From Buchananella felis (GTDB taxonomy: Bacteria; Actinomycetota; Actinomycetes; Actinomycetales; Actinomycetaceae): a DNA stretch of 64,000 nucleotides. Location: the NCBI RefSeq assembly GCF_041380015.1, contig NZ_CP159978.1; one strand, given 5' to 3'. Below, piece after piece: positions 42,587 to 51,674 of this stretch. Below the pieces are notes generated by a model. The model made no database searches. It was not told where the DNA came from and was given only the letters and a program-made list of their open reading frames with translations. The position numbers and the translations under genes were made by a program. The first letter of the stretch is position 1, and each line of letters begins with the position of its first letter.

Positions 42587-43510
42587 GTGACTAATCGACC
42601 CAGGTTCTCCTTTCCCGCCCTCATCGCCGGCGCTGCCGAGCGAGGCAGTGGGCGCGCAAAGGCGACGCGCGGCGGGATTACCCGCGCCTTCCGGCCGGCC
42701 GGCGGCAACGGCCCGCGCCGCGTGGCAGCGTTCTTTGACCTGGACAAGACGATCATCTCCACGTCCTCGTCGTTCGCCCTGACCCGCCCGCTGTTGAACT
42801 CTGGTCTGTTGACCAACATGACGGTGATCAAGGCGGTGCTGGCCCAGCTCCAGTACGCGCTGGTGGGTGCCAACCACGAGCAGCACGAGCGCATGAAGGA
42901 GCAGCTCACCTCCCTGGTGCGCGGCTGGGACGCCCAGCAGCTGCGCACCGTCGTGGAGGACGCCTACGAGCGCTACCTGGAGCCGATCGTCTACGCGGAG
43001 GCCCTGGACCAGATCGGCCTGCACCGCGCCGCCGGGCACGACGTGGTCATCATCTCGGCCGGTGCCCAGGCCTTCGTCGAGCCGGTGGCGCAGCGGCTGG
43101 GGGCGGACTACACGCTGGCCACCGTCCTGACCGAGGACGAGGGCCGCTACACCGGCGAGATCGAGCGCTACGTGTACGGCGAAGAGAAAGCCGCCGCGAT
43201 CCGCCAGATGGCGGCCGAGCGCGGCTACGACCTCTCCCGCTGCTACGCCTACTCCGACTCCATCACGGACGTGCCCATGCTCTCCGTGGTCGGCAACCCG
43301 TTCGCCGTCAACCCCGACCGCGCCCTGCGCAACGAGGCCAACGAGCGCAACTGGCGCATCCTCACCTTCGCTAAGGCGGTGCACCTGCCCACCCGCTCCA
43401 CCGTCTCAATCGGCGTGGCCGCCACCCTGCTGGCGATCGGTTTCTCCGTGTGGTGGTGGCTGCGCCGCGACAATCCGGGGGATGCCCCGGACCTGCTCGC
43501 CGCCCCCTGA
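42587..43510 (+). CDS. HAD-IB family phosphatase (SerB-like), membrane-tailed
   Basis: A 307-residue protein starting at GTG 42587. HAD motif I is AAFFDLDKTIIS with the DxD nucleophile pair, motif II is VIISAGAQAF, and motif III/IV is CYAYSDSITDVPML. A C-terminal hydrophobic span (VAATLLAIGFSVWWWL) suggests membrane anchoring. It is divergent from ssd, like Rv3661 next to Rv3660c. The substrate is not phosphoserine for certain; phospholipid head-group or sugar phosphates are possible. Confidence 0.9.
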   Translation: MTNRPRFSFPALIAGAAERGSGRAKATRGGITRAFRPAGGNGPRRVAAFFDLDKTIISTSSSFALTRPLLNSGLLTNMTVIKAVLAQLQYALVGANHEQHERMKEQLTSLVRGWDAQQLRTVVEDAYERYLEPIVYAEALDQIGLHRAAGHDVVIISAGAQAFVEPVAQRLGADYTLATVLTEDEGRYTGEIERYVYGEEKAAAIRQMAAERGYDLSRCYAYSDSITDVPMLSVVGNPFAVNPDRALRNEANERNWRILTFAKAVHLPTRSTVSIGVAATLLAIGFSVWWWLRRDNPGDAPDLLAAP

Positions 43511-43645
43511 CGCGCGGTTTTAGCGGCCGGCCTGCGTGACCGGCTTGCGTGGCCGGCCTGCGTGACGGGGCTGCGCGGCCGCCTCATCGCCGCCTGGGGG
43601 TGGCCGACGCTGCCGCCCAGGCCGCCCCCATCGGTGCGCCGTGGC

Positions 43646-44575
43646 TTAGCCGACCGTGCGCCCGGCCAGCACCGAGTCGCACACCGCTCGCCCGATGAGC
43701 GCGCCTTCCTCCCACGAGCGGGCGACGAACTCCACCCACTGCACCACCCCGTCCGGGCTGCCGGTGGCGTATGCGGCCAGCGCGCTGCGGTACTGGGCGG
43801 GCTCGGATACGGCGAGCGCGCCGGGGTGGGCCACCCCGGTCGGGTCCAGGCCGCCCAGGACCGCCACGTACCAGCCCGCCAGCACCCCCAGCTCCGCCCC
43901 GGCCACGGGGAAGGCCGCCCCGGTGGCCAGCTCGGCCTGCACGATCGCGCAACGCACTAGCACGTTCGCTCCCGTACCCTGGCCGGCCCCGGAGAGCACG
44001 TCGGCCACCAGCGCGGCGTGCTGCGGGCTGACCGGAATGCCTGGCAAGGAGCGGGCGCCCGCCCAGGCGGGATCGACGCCCGCCGGAGCTAAATCGCTGC
44101 CCGTCCTGGTGGAGGTGAGGCTGCGGTGCCACCCGGCCAGCAGCGCCGGGGCGGGCGGGGCTTGGGCGCGCCCGGGCCTGCCGGACAGCGGCGGGAAGTG
44201 GCTGACCACGTCCGCCGCGGCGTGCCAGGCGCCCAGGGCGATGGCGAAGTCTGCGGGCACCGCGCCGCCCCCGGCGTCCAGGGCGGGCCCGGCAGGCTCC
44301 GCCCGCTGCGTCTCGGGGCTGGGCGCCTGCCGCGCGGTCACGATCCCGGCGCTGCGGGCCACCTCCGCCCGCAGCAGCGAGGCCGGCACGCGCGCGCCGG
44401 CGAGCGCGGCCACCCCGACGGCGGTGCGGACAGCGTTCTCGGCGCGGGCCTCGTTCCAGCGCCGCCGCAGGCCCTCGTGCCACCTCAGCTGCGTGGTTGC
44501 CTCGCGGACGCGTTGCTCCGCTCGCTGCACCTGGGGCAGGGAGGCGAGTGTTGCGAGGGCGGCGGCGAGGCTCAT
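43646..44575 (-). CDS. Conserved actinobacterial hypothetical (Rv3662c position)
   Basis: A 309-residue Ala-rich helical protein beginning MSLAAALATLASLPQVQRAEQ. It has repeated WHEGL/WHRSL/WHAAAD segments and a long helical C-terminus (VEFVARSWEEGALIGRAV). No catalytic motif is recognised; some relatives are labelled oxidoreductase without clear support. Its convergent position after the HAD phosphatase matches Rv3662c. Likely soluble and cytosolic. Confidence 0.75.
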   Translation of the reverse strand: MSLAAALATLASLPQVQRAEQRVREATTQLRWHEGLRRRWNEARAENAVRTAVGVAALAGARVPASLLRAEVARSAGIVTARQAPSPETQRAEPAGPALDAGGGAVPADFAIALGAWHAAADVVSHFPPLSGRPGRAQAPPAPALLAGWHRSLTSTRTGSDLAPAGVDPAWAGARSLPGIPVSPQHAALVADVLSGAGQGTGANVLVRCAIVQAELATGAAFPVAGAELGVLAGWYVAVLGGLDPTGVAHPGALAVSEPAQYRSALAAYATGSPDGVVQWVEFVARSWEEGALIGRAVCDSVLAGRTVG

Positions 44576-44683
44576 TGCTTCATCCTACGAGGGCTTTTTC
44601 GGCTCATTCCGCGCGCCGACGGCTCTGTCCGGCCCGCCTGGATGCTTTCATGTAGGCAGTTCTGGGCCCACGTAAGGAGCAGC

Positions 44684-47197
44684 ATGAGCGACGACCGCCT
44701 CGATGAGAACACCCCGGCCACCCCCTGGTTTATGCGCCAGGTGAGCGAGGAACGGGGAGAGGGTGAGCACCGCCCGTCCTTCCCCGCGTGGTTGCAGCAG
44801 GAGGATGACGATTCCGCCGCCGCCGACGTGGCCGCCCTGGCGCACGGCATGGACGACGCCGCGCCCGACGCCACGTTCGTTCCGGCCGCTGTGGACGACG
44901 TTGCCGCCGACCCCGCCGAGCAGGAGCCTGGCGAAGTGCCGGCCGACGAGACGTCCGAGGACGGTGCCGAGCCCGCCGAGGACGCCTACGCTGTTGAGGC
45001 CGCCGAGGAGGATGAGGTCCCCCTGGTGGAGCCGGAGGCCGCCGAGGACGAACCGGTCGCGGCAGAGCCGTTCGTGTTGGACGACGCTGCCGTCGCAGAG
45101 CCGCAGCCGGAGGCCGACTCCGTTGTTTCTTACGCCGAGCAGGTGGATTCCGGGCCGGCAGCTGACGCGGAGGCGTTCGCGGCCGGGGATGGCCAGGGTG
45201 ACGAGGACGCCGCCGCTGCCGTCGAGGCGGCGGAGGCCGCACCTCGGGCAGAGGGGGCGGCGGACTTTGCGCAGCAGGTCCAGGCGCAGGACGAACCGCA
45301 AGTCGAGGCTGACCTGGAGGACGTTGAGCCCCAGGAGGACTTCGCTCCCGCAGCGGAAGCGGATTTCGCGGAGGTTCCAGTGGTCGCGGAGGAAGCGCCG
45401 GTCGACGCGGAGGAAGCTGCAGAGCAGTGGCACGCTGACGCTGCGGCCGAGGACGCGCAGGCGGCCCTCAGCGAGCCGGCCGAGCTGCCGGCGCAGCCGG
45501 AGTCTATTGACACCGAGCCCTCTCCCCTCGCCGCTGCCGAGGACGGCGCGGTTGAGGAGGCCGCTCATGCTGAGGCCGCCCCGGAGGAGGCGCCCTTCGA
45601 ACCCGTGGCAGGCGAGGGAGAGGACGTCGCGGCCGCTGCCGTTGCCGAGTCCCTCACCTCCACCGAGCCGGAGGCCGAGCCGCAGCCCGAGCCCGAGGCC
45701 GAGCCGGAGGCCGAGTTAGAGACCGCGCCCCCTGCGGACGTGGCGCCCACACTGGAGGCCGAGCCGCAGCCCGAGCCCGAGGCCGGGGAGGCGCTGCCCG
45801 CGCTGCCCGCGCTCGCCGGCACGGAGTCCCCTGCGGAGGACGCCGCCGATGCCGAGCTTGCCGACCAGTTCGCCCCCGAGGCCGCCCCCGCCCCGGAGCA
45901 GACCCCCGAGGCGGCCCCGGAGGCCGAGGCGGTGGGCACGGCCCTGCCGCCGCTGCCCTCCCGCCGCTCGCGCCGCCACGCCTCCTGGCTGGACGCCCTG
46001 GAGGACGAAAAGCGCCAGGAGGAGCTGGCCGAACAAGAGCTGACGGCACCAGAGCAGCTCGCCCCGGAGCCGGTTGACGGCCCGGACGCGCCGGGCGCCG
46101 CGGAGATGGACCAGCCGGTGGCTGACGTCTCCCCCCTTTCCCCCACCGAGTTCGAGCAGGCCGCCGCCCCCGGCTTCGCGCACATCGACGCCGCCGCCCC
46201 GACCCCGCAGGGCGTCGCCGCCCCGGCGGACGGCGCGGAGGCGGACGGCGCGGAGGTGGACACCACTGCCGTGCGCCGCTACTCGCTGCTGGCCGCAGTC
46301 GGCGCAGCGCCGGCGGCCGCCTCCGCCTGGGCGCCGTCCCAGGCCGGTGAGGAGGGCGACGCCCCGCTCTCCGACGGCTCCTACCGGGCCGCCCCGGCAG
46401 AGGCAGTCCTGGGCATGCCCGTCGCTGAGGAGCCCGCCCCCGCGCCGGCCCTGGAGCCGCAGGCCGCCGCCCCGGCCGAGCCGGACTGGCGGGAGGCTCT
46501 GCAGGCCACCCGCGCGGACACCGGCGAGGCGGCCGCAACGGCTGCGGGCGCGGAGGAGGCCGGCCCGGCCTGGAACCCGCTCACCGAATCCGACACCGTG
46601 ACTGCGAGCGCGGTTGCCGAGCAGAAGGACACCGGCGAGGCCGCGCTCCTGGAGGGCGCCTCCATCAAGCCCGCCCCGATCTCCCGGGCCGCGGCGCACT
46701 GGTGGAGCGTGTTCTTCACCCTGCTGCTGGTCCCGATCGGCTGGTTCCTGGTCACCGACGCCACCGCCCAGCTCATGGGCGCCCAGCTGCTGGAGCAGGG
46801 CCGCGAGGTCAGCCTAGTGGCGCCGCCCGTCTGGGCGATGACGGAACTGGTGCTGGGCGGCATCGCGGTGGCGCTGGCCGTGTTCGTGGCTCGCTGGTCC
46901 AGCGTCGGCTCGATCCTGCTGGGCTCGATCCTTGCCGCCGTGGGCGGTTTGTTCGCCTTCGCGCCCCAACAGGTCACGCAGTGGTTCGGCCCGTTGCTCA
47001 ACGACTTCCTGGTCTACAACGCGGCAACCCAAAGGTTCGTCCTGTCCTTCCTGGCCGACGCCGTCTCCGGCCGCATCCTGCTGGGCGGTGTGGTGCTGAT
47101 CTTCCTGGGCGTCGTCTCCCACGGTGCGCGCCGCCAGGGCCGCCGCGAGCAGGCCAACTACGACCTGGTTGGTCGCCGCAAGCGCCGCAAGAAGTAG
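44684..47197 (+). CDS. Large acidic low-complexity membrane protein
   Basis: An 837-residue protein, start ATG 44684 with AAGGAG five bases before; a much longer in-frame extension to 44126 runs antisense to the previous gene and is rejected. Residues 1-660 are Glu/Ala/Pro/Asp-rich with repeats of EPEAEPEAE type and little predicted structure. The last ~170 residues hold about four membrane spans (WWSVFFTLLLVPIGWFLV, ELVLGGIAVALAVFVA, ILLGSILAAVGGLFAFA, ILLGGVVLIFLGVV) and a basic tail GRRKRRKK. No family is recognised. A large intrinsically disordered domain tethered to the membrane is the simplest reading. Confidence 0.85.
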   Translation: MSDDRLDENTPATPWFMRQVSEERGEGEHRPSFPAWLQQEDDDSAAADVAALAHGMDDAAPDATFVPAAVDDVAADPAEQEPGEVPADETSEDGAEPAEDAYAVEAAEEDEVPLVEPEAAEDEPVAAEPFVLDDAAVAEPQPEADSVVSYAEQVDSGPAADAEAFAAGDGQGDEDAAAAVEAAEAAPRAEGAADFAQQVQAQDEPQVEADLEDVEPQEDFAPAAEADFAEVPVVAEEAPVDAEEAAEQWHADAAAEDAQAALSEPAELPAQPESIDTEPSPLAAAEDGAVEEAAHAEAAPEEAPFEPVAGEGEDVAAAAVAESLTSTEPEAEPQPEPEAEPEAELETAPPADVAPTLEAEPQPEPEAGEALPALPALAGTESPAEDAADAELADQFAPEAAPAPEQTPEAAPEAEAVGTALPPLPSRRSRRHASWLDALEDEKRQEELAEQELTAPEQLAPEPVDGPDAPGAAEMDQPVADVSPLSPTEFEQAAAPGFAHIDAAAPTPQGVAAPADGAEADGAEVDTTAVRRYSLLAAVGAAPAAASAWAPSQAGEEGDAPLSDGSYRAAPAEAVLGMPVAEEPAPAPALEPQAAAPAEPDWREALQATRADTGEAAATAAGAEEAGPAWNPLTESDTVTASAVAEQKDTGEAALLEGASIKPAPISRAAAHWWSVFFTLLLVPIGWFLVTDATAQLMGAQLLEQGREVSLVAPPVWAMTELVLGGIAVALAVFVARWSSVGSILLGSILAAVGGLFAFAPQQVTQWFGPLLNDFLVYNAATQRFVLSFLADAVSGRILLGGVVLIFLGVVSHGARRQGRREQANYDLVGRRKRRKK

Positions 47198-47299
47198 GGC
47201 CCGCCCGGAACGCCACCCCTCTCCCGCCTGGGCGTTTGTTTGTGTTGCGCCGGAGCGCAATTACCCTAGTGGGGGTCCTGTAGCCAAGGAGTACTGCGA

Positions 47300-48919
47300 A
47301 TGTCTTCCCCGTCTCGGGTGGAGCGCACTGCCGCTTCCACGCCTGTCATCCTGCCCAGCCTCGCCACCAGCATCAGGGCTGGCCAGGCGCTGATCGTGGC
47401 CCTGTGGGCGCTGCTGCGCATGCGCACGATCGCCGCCACGTGGGACGGGCCGATCAACGAGGACGTCAACTACTACTTCCGCAGCCTGGAGCAGACCCCC
47501 AACTACGACACCCTGGGCGAATACCCGGTCCCCCTGGTGGGCTGGCTGCGCCTGCTGAACTGGGTGGCGCAGGCAAACCACGAACGCTTCATCATGATCT
47601 TCCTGGTTGCCTGCGCGGTGGCGGACCTGGCGCTGCTGCTGGCGCTGCTGCGCCGCTCCGGCCAGTTCTCCCGCAGCAACGAAACCCTGGGCATCTACTC
47701 CCTGCTGGGCCCGCTCACCTGGGTGGTGTCGATGAACTTCATGGCGCCCCTGGGCTACCACCGGCTGGACCTGTTCCCGGCCGTGCTGGTGGGTGTCTCG
47801 CTGCTGCTGATGACCCGACCGGCCCGCTCCCCGCAGGCGGGTAGCGACCAGGCGGGAGTCCCGCCCCTGACCGAGGGGGCGGTGATCGCCAGCGCCTCTG
47901 CCCTGGCGGTGGCTGCGATGTTGAAGCTGTGGCCGCTGGCGCTGGTGCCCCTGCTGCTCGCGGTGGCGTGGCGGGTGTCCAACCGTTACGCGGGTCTGTT
48001 CGCGGCCGCCTTCACTTCGGTGGCCGGCGCGATCACCCTGTGGTCCCTGGCCCTGGCCGGCTGGAGCCGCTTCATCAACCCGTTCGTGAACCAGGGCGAG
48101 CGCGGTTTGCAGACCGAGTCCGTGTGGGCCACGCTGCCGATCATCTCCCGCCTAAGCGACCCCTACTCGACCTACCACGTCTTCGAGTTCGGCGCCGTCA
48201 ACGTGCACGGTCCCGGCGTTGCCACCGCGCTGCTCGCCTCCCGTATCGCCACGCTCCTGGGAGGCCTGTTCATCCTCTGGCTGGCCTGGCGCCTGTTGCC
48301 GCGCGGCCGCGCCCTGCTGCCGCAGAGCCTGAGCTGGTTGACCAACCGGGGCGACCTGGCTGAGGTAGCGGCCGCCCGGAGCCGCCTCGCGGCGGCGCAG
48401 AAGGTGAACGACGCTGCCACCGACGCCCCGACGGAGAAGGCAAAGGACGCACAGGCCGCTGCGGAGGGCGAGAAGAAGGAAGCGAAGGCCGGCGGAACGT
48501 CGTCCACCCAGAAGCCGGCCCTGGTGGCGCGCGTCTCCACCTGGCTCGGCCTGGACGACCCGGCGATGGTGGCCGTGCTGGGGTCGATGGCGGTGGGGAT
48601 CGTGCTGATCTCCTCGCCGGTGTTCTCCACCCAGTTCATCATGTGGCTGCTCGCGCCGCTGGCCGTGCTGGCCGCCGTGAGCGCGCACAAGCCCGCCATG
48701 CAGTGGCCGGTCATCGTCGTCACCGTGGCGCTGGGCTACCTGACCAGCAAGGTCTACCCGGAGCTGTACTGGAAGTTCGTCTCCTACGACCCGGTTCCGG
48801 TCACCGAGCCCTACGCGGTCTGGGTGTTCGCTGCCCGCAACTTCCTGGTGGTGGCCTTCACGCTCTACTTGTGCGCGCTGGCCTTCTTGTCCACGTCCCG
48901 GCGCGGGCACAAGCCGTAA
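47300..48919 (+). CDS. GT87-like polyprenyl-phosphate mannosyltransferase candidate
   Basis: A 539-residue multispanning protein, ATG 47300 after AAGGAG. An early loop holds WDGPINEDVNYYFRSLEQ, followed by about 10 membrane spans and a long Ala/Lys/Glu-rich cytosolic insert around residues 360-415 (EKAKDAQAAAEGEKKEAK). Such topology with an acidic first loop matches GT-C enzymes of the GT87/DUF2029 group that use polyprenyl-phosphate mannose. The 3' end overlaps the convergent nth gene by 55 bases. Substrate not determined. Confidence 0.7.
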   Translation: MSSPSRVERTAASTPVILPSLATSIRAGQALIVALWALLRMRTIAATWDGPINEDVNYYFRSLEQTPNYDTLGEYPVPLVGWLRLLNWVAQANHERFIMIFLVACAVADLALLLALLRRSGQFSRSNETLGIYSLLGPLTWVVSMNFMAPLGYHRLDLFPAVLVGVSLLLMTRPARSPQAGSDQAGVPPLTEGAVIASASALAVAAMLKLWPLALVPLLLAVAWRVSNRYAGLFAAAFTSVAGAITLWSLALAGWSRFINPFVNQGERGLQTESVWATLPIISRLSDPYSTYHVFEFGAVNVHGPGVATALLASRIATLLGGLFILWLAWRLLPRGRALLPQSLSWLTNRGDLAEVAAARSRLAAAQKVNDAATDAPTEKAKDAQAAAEGEKKEAKAGGTSSTQKPALVARVSTWLGLDDPAMVAVLGSMAVGIVLISSPVFSTQFIMWLLAPLAVLAAVSAHKPAMQWPVIVVTVALGYLTSKVYPELYWKFVSYDPVPVTEPYAVWVFAARNFLVVAFTLYLCALAFLSTSRRGHKP

Positions 48920-49545
48920 AGCGGGCACTGGCCGCACTTGGGGGCGCGGGAGGAGCAGATGCGCCTGCCGTGGAAGATGAGGCGGTGGCAGGTCATGGTC
49001 CACTCCTCGCGCGGCAGCAGGCGCATCAAGTCCGCCTCCACCTTCTCCGGGTCGGTGTGGCGGGTCAGCCCCAGCCTGCGCGAGAGGCGACCGACGTGGG
49101 TGTCCACCGTGATCCCCGGGACGCCGAAGCAGTTGCCGAGCACCACGTTCGCCGTCTTGCGGCCCACGCCGGGCAGCGTGGTCAGCTGCTCCAGGCTAGC
49201 CGGCACCTGGCCGCCAAACCTCTCCTCCAGGTCCGCGGACAGGCGCACGATGTGCTCGGCCTTGCGGCGAAAGAAGCCCACCGGGCGGACGATCTCCTCC
49301 ACCGCCGGCAGCGGGGCGACGGCCAGGTCTGCTGCCCTCGGGTACGCCGCGAACAGCGCCGGGGTGGCCTGGTTTACCCGCGCGTCGGTGCACTGCGCGG
49401 ACAACACCGTGGCCACCAGCAGCTCAAAGGGGTTGCGGTAGTCCAGCTCGCAGTGCGCGTCGGGGTGAGTGGCGGCGAGCACATCTAGGAGCTCGGCCAC
49501 GTAGGCCTTGCTGCCCGGCCGCAGCCTGCGCGCGGGAGTTTCCAA
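48865..49545 (-). CDS. nth: Endonuclease III
   Basis: A DNA glycosylase/AP lyase removing oxidised pyrimidines. The HhH motif is LPGVGRKTANVVLG with the catalytic lysine, then VDTHVGRL with the catalytic aspartate. The [4Fe-4S] ligands are in CSSRAPKCGQCPLYGLC, a C-x6-C-x2-C-x5-C pattern. I start it at TTG 49545, with AAAGGGG upstream; a longer TTG start at 49572 is also open. Its order with crp matches Rv3674c-Rv3676. Confidence 0.94.
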   Translation of the reverse strand: METPARRLRPGSKAYVAELLDVLAATHPDAHCELDYRNPFELLVATVLSAQCTDARVNQATPALFAAYPRAADLAVAPLPAVEEIVRPVGFFRRKAEHIVRLSADLEERFGGQVPASLEQLTTLPGVGRKTANVVLGNCFGVPGITVDTHVGRLSRRLGLTRHTDPEKVEADLMRLLPREEWTMTCHRLIFHGRRICSSRAPKCGQCPLYGLCPRRDVDKKASAHK

Positions 49546-49666
49546 GGCATCCCCTTTCGTATTTGAGACCAATCAGAATAGCTAGAGCGCGCCAAATGTG
49601 CCGTGGGCCGCAATCAAGTGGCAAGATGTGACGTAGCAAACCACGACTATTTAGAAGAGGGGATCC

Positions 49667-50344
49667 ATGGACGTCTCTGCGCTGGCAAACGTTCCCTTGT
49701 TCGCCGACCTGCCGGAAGATGACCTGCAGGCACTGCGCGCCATGATGCACGAGACCTCGCTGCGTCGCGGCGAGAACCTATTCCACGAGGGTGACCCGGG
49801 CGACCGGCTCTACATCCTCCAGGACGGCAAGGTCAAGCTGGGCCACACCTCCCTGGACGGGCGCGAGAAGCTCATCGCTGTCCTCGGGCCCGGAGAGATC
49901 GTGGGCGAGCTGACCCTGTTTGACCCGGGGCCGCGTTCCACCACCGCTTCCGCCGTTGCTCCCACCCACCTGCTGGTGCTGGAGCACACCGCCCTCATGG
50001 CATTCATCGACGAGCGCCCCGCGCTGGCCAAGCTGATGCTGCGCGCGCTGGCTCAGCGCCTGCGCAAGACCAACGTTCAGCTGGCCGACCTGGTGTTCTC
50101 TGACGTGCCCGGTCGCGTCGCCAAGGCGCTGCTGGACCTGGCCGACCAGTTCGGCTCCCCCACCGAGGACGGCATGCACGTGCCGCACGACCTCACCCAG
50201 GAGGAGCTGGCCCAGTTGGTGGGCGCCTCCCGTGAGACCGTCAACAAGTCCCTGGCCGAGTTCGTCTCCCGTGGCTGGATTCGCCTGGAGGGTCGCGCCG
50301 TGACCCTGCTGGACATCGAGCGGCTGGTGCGCCGCGCCCGCTGA
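49667..50344 (+). CDS. crp: Crp/Fnr-family cAMP-responsive regulator
   Basis: A 225-residue transcription factor. The N-terminal cyclic-nucleotide domain has GDRLYILQDGKVKLG and the phosphate-binding region GEIVGELTLFDPGPRSTTASA. The C-terminal winged helix has TQEELAQLVGASRETVNKSL. It corresponds to GlxR/Crp (Rv3676) of actinobacteria, a global regulator of carbon metabolism. ATG 49667 follows AGAGGGG. A strong terminator lies 17 bases after the stop. Confidence 0.93.
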   Translation: MDVSALANVPLFADLPEDDLQALRAMMHETSLRRGENLFHEGDPGDRLYILQDGKVKLGHTSLDGREKLIAVLGPGEIVGELTLFDPGPRSTTASAVAPTHLLVLEHTALMAFIDERPALAKLMLRALAQRLRKTNVQLADLVFSDVPGRVAKALLDLADQFGSPTEDGMHVPHDLTQEELAQLVGASRETVNKSLAEFVSRGWIRLEGRAVTLLDIERLVRRAR

Positions 50345-50360
50345 CGTTACCCAGCGAGCA

Positions 50361-50400
50361 GGTTGGGGGCCGGATCCAGCGGATCCGGCCCCCAACCTTT
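50361..50400 (+). terminator. Intrinsic terminator of crp
   Basis: A perfect 17-bp stem, 50361-50377 (GGTTGGGGGCCGGATCC) and 50381-50397, with a 3-base loop AGC, followed by TTTGTTCT. It is the strongest intrinsic terminator in the window. Confidence 0.93.
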
Positions 50401-50501
50401 GTTCTGCTCCCGGCGGCGCGGTGCGCCGCCGGGCCGCGGCTCGACCGCAGACGCGATCGCGGGGCCCTGCCCCGCCGGGGCGCCCTCAGCCTGCGCGCCG
50501 C

Positions 50502-50960
50502 TCAGGCGAGCTCGAAGATGACCTCGACCTCCACCGGGGAGTTCAGAGGCAGCACGGCCACCCCCACGGCGCTGCGCGCGTGCGCGGAGCCGAACACCTC
50601 GCCCAGGTACTCCGAGGCACCGTTGATGACGCCAGCCTGGCCGGTGAAGGAGACCTCTGAGGCCACGAAGCCCGTCACCTTCACCACCCGGCCCAGGTTC
50701 TGCGCGCCGCCAGCCACCGCCGCAGCGGCCGCGAGCGCGTTGCGCGCGCACTGCCGGGCGTAGGTGTAGGCGTCGGCGGGGCTAACGCTTCCCTCGCTCT
50801 CGCCGACCAGTCCGGTGGCCGGGAGGGCGCCGTCGTCCACCGGCAACTGTCCGGAGGTGTAGATCAGGTTCCCGCACTGGACGGCCGGCACGTAGGCGGC
50901 CACGGGCGTGGCCACGGCGGGCAGCTCCAGCTCGGCGAGGCGCTGAGCCAGGGTGCTCAT
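50502..50960 (-). CDS. RidA-family protein
   Basis: A 152-residue protein of the RidA/YjgF group that hydrolyses reactive enamine/imine intermediates. Motifs include GNLIYTSGQLPVDDG, ARNALAAAAAV and the C-terminal RSAVGVAVLPLNSPVEVEVIF, with the conserved arginine at the active-site edge. It is slightly longer than the ~130-residue norm because of loops around residues 45-60. Its ATG overlaps the TGA of the small upstream gene (ATGA), so the two are coupled. Confidence 0.9.
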   Translation of the reverse strand: MSTLAQRLAELELPAVATPVAAYVPAVQCGNLIYTSGQLPVDDGALPATGLVGESEGSVSPADAYTYARQCARNALAAAAAVAGGAQNLGRVVKVTGFVASEVSFTGQAGVINGASEYLGEVFGSAHARSAVGVAVLPLNSPVEVEVIFELA

Positions 50961-51121
50961 GCGTCGCCCTTCGGGCGCTTGAAGTAGGCCACCAGGGTCT
51001 CGGGGCCGTTCGGGCCGGGCAGCACGTTAACCAGCTCCCAGCCGTCCTCCCCCCACTGGTCCAGGATCGCCTTGGTGGCGTGGATGAGCAGAGGCGCGGT
51101 TGCGTATTCCCAACGAGTCAT
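50957..51121 (-). CDS. Small DUF4177-like protein
   Basis: A 54-residue protein, MTRWEYATAPLLIHATKAIL to YFKRPKGDA. The WEY start, QWGEDGWELVNV core and VAYFKRP end match small DUF4177-type proteins found next to ridA in actinobacteria (Rv3678A position). It overlaps ridA by four bases. No function is known. Confidence 0.85.
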   Translation of the reverse strand: MTRWEYATAPLLIHATKAILDQWGEDGWELVNVLPGPNGPETLVAYFKRPKGDA

Positions 51122-51166
51122 GGTTCAAGCCTACGGGCGGGCGCGCCGGGCAGGCTAGGGGATCGG

Positions 51167-51502
51167 TTACGCCGTCTGCTTGAAGGACAACACCCGGGGG
51201 CGGTGGCGGGCACGCAACTGCTCAGCCACGAAGTCGTCCGCCTCCAGAATCCAGGTCTCCCAGTCGGTCACGTCCGGGCGGGCCCGCATCAGAGCGCGCC
51301 GCTCGCGCTCGGTCAGGCCGCCCCACACGCCGAACATGGAGCCGGACTGCAAGGCATCGGCCAAGCATTGGACCCGCACGGGACAGTCGGCGCACACATC
51401 GCGCATCCGCCGCTGCTCCCGACCCGCCACGAACAGTGCGTCCGGCTCGAGCCCGCTACAGGCCGCAGCCACCGTCCAAGACTGATCCGCTTGCGTTGAC
51501 AC
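51167..51502 (-). CDS. WhiB-family iron-sulfur regulator
   Basis: A 111-residue WhiB protein. Cluster ligands are C15 (AACSGL), C37 and C40 (VCADC) and C46 (VQC), then the WhiB turn motif GVWGGLTERER. A basic C-terminus (RARHRPRVL) can contact DNA. I start it at GTG 51502, which has GGTGAGG before it; a longer start at GTG 51541 is also open. Its position before the class A PBP matches whiB4 (Rv3681c), a redox sensor. The subtype is inferred from synteny. Confidence 0.9.
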   Translation of the reverse strand: MSTQADQSWTVAAACSGLEPDALFVAGREQRRMRDVCADCPVRVQCLADALQSGSMFGVWGGLTERERRALMRARPDVTDWETWILEADDFVAEQLRARHRPRVLSFKQTA

Positions 51503-51674
51503 GTCCTCACCCCTATCTCCATGTGACTGGTGCAACACCACACAGATTAATAGAAGTGACGTAGAACACCAAATTTGATTACTTCAATGGCAAAACCTGG
51601 AGAAACACGCAGAATCCAGCTATCTCACCGGCGGCTTCCTGCCCCAAAACAGGTCTGACCCTTACCCTTGGACC

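Noticed and set aside
49625..49645. Possible Crp site TGTGACGTAGCAAACCAC before crp
   Set aside because: Only the left half matches the TGTGA...TCACA consensus; too weak to call.
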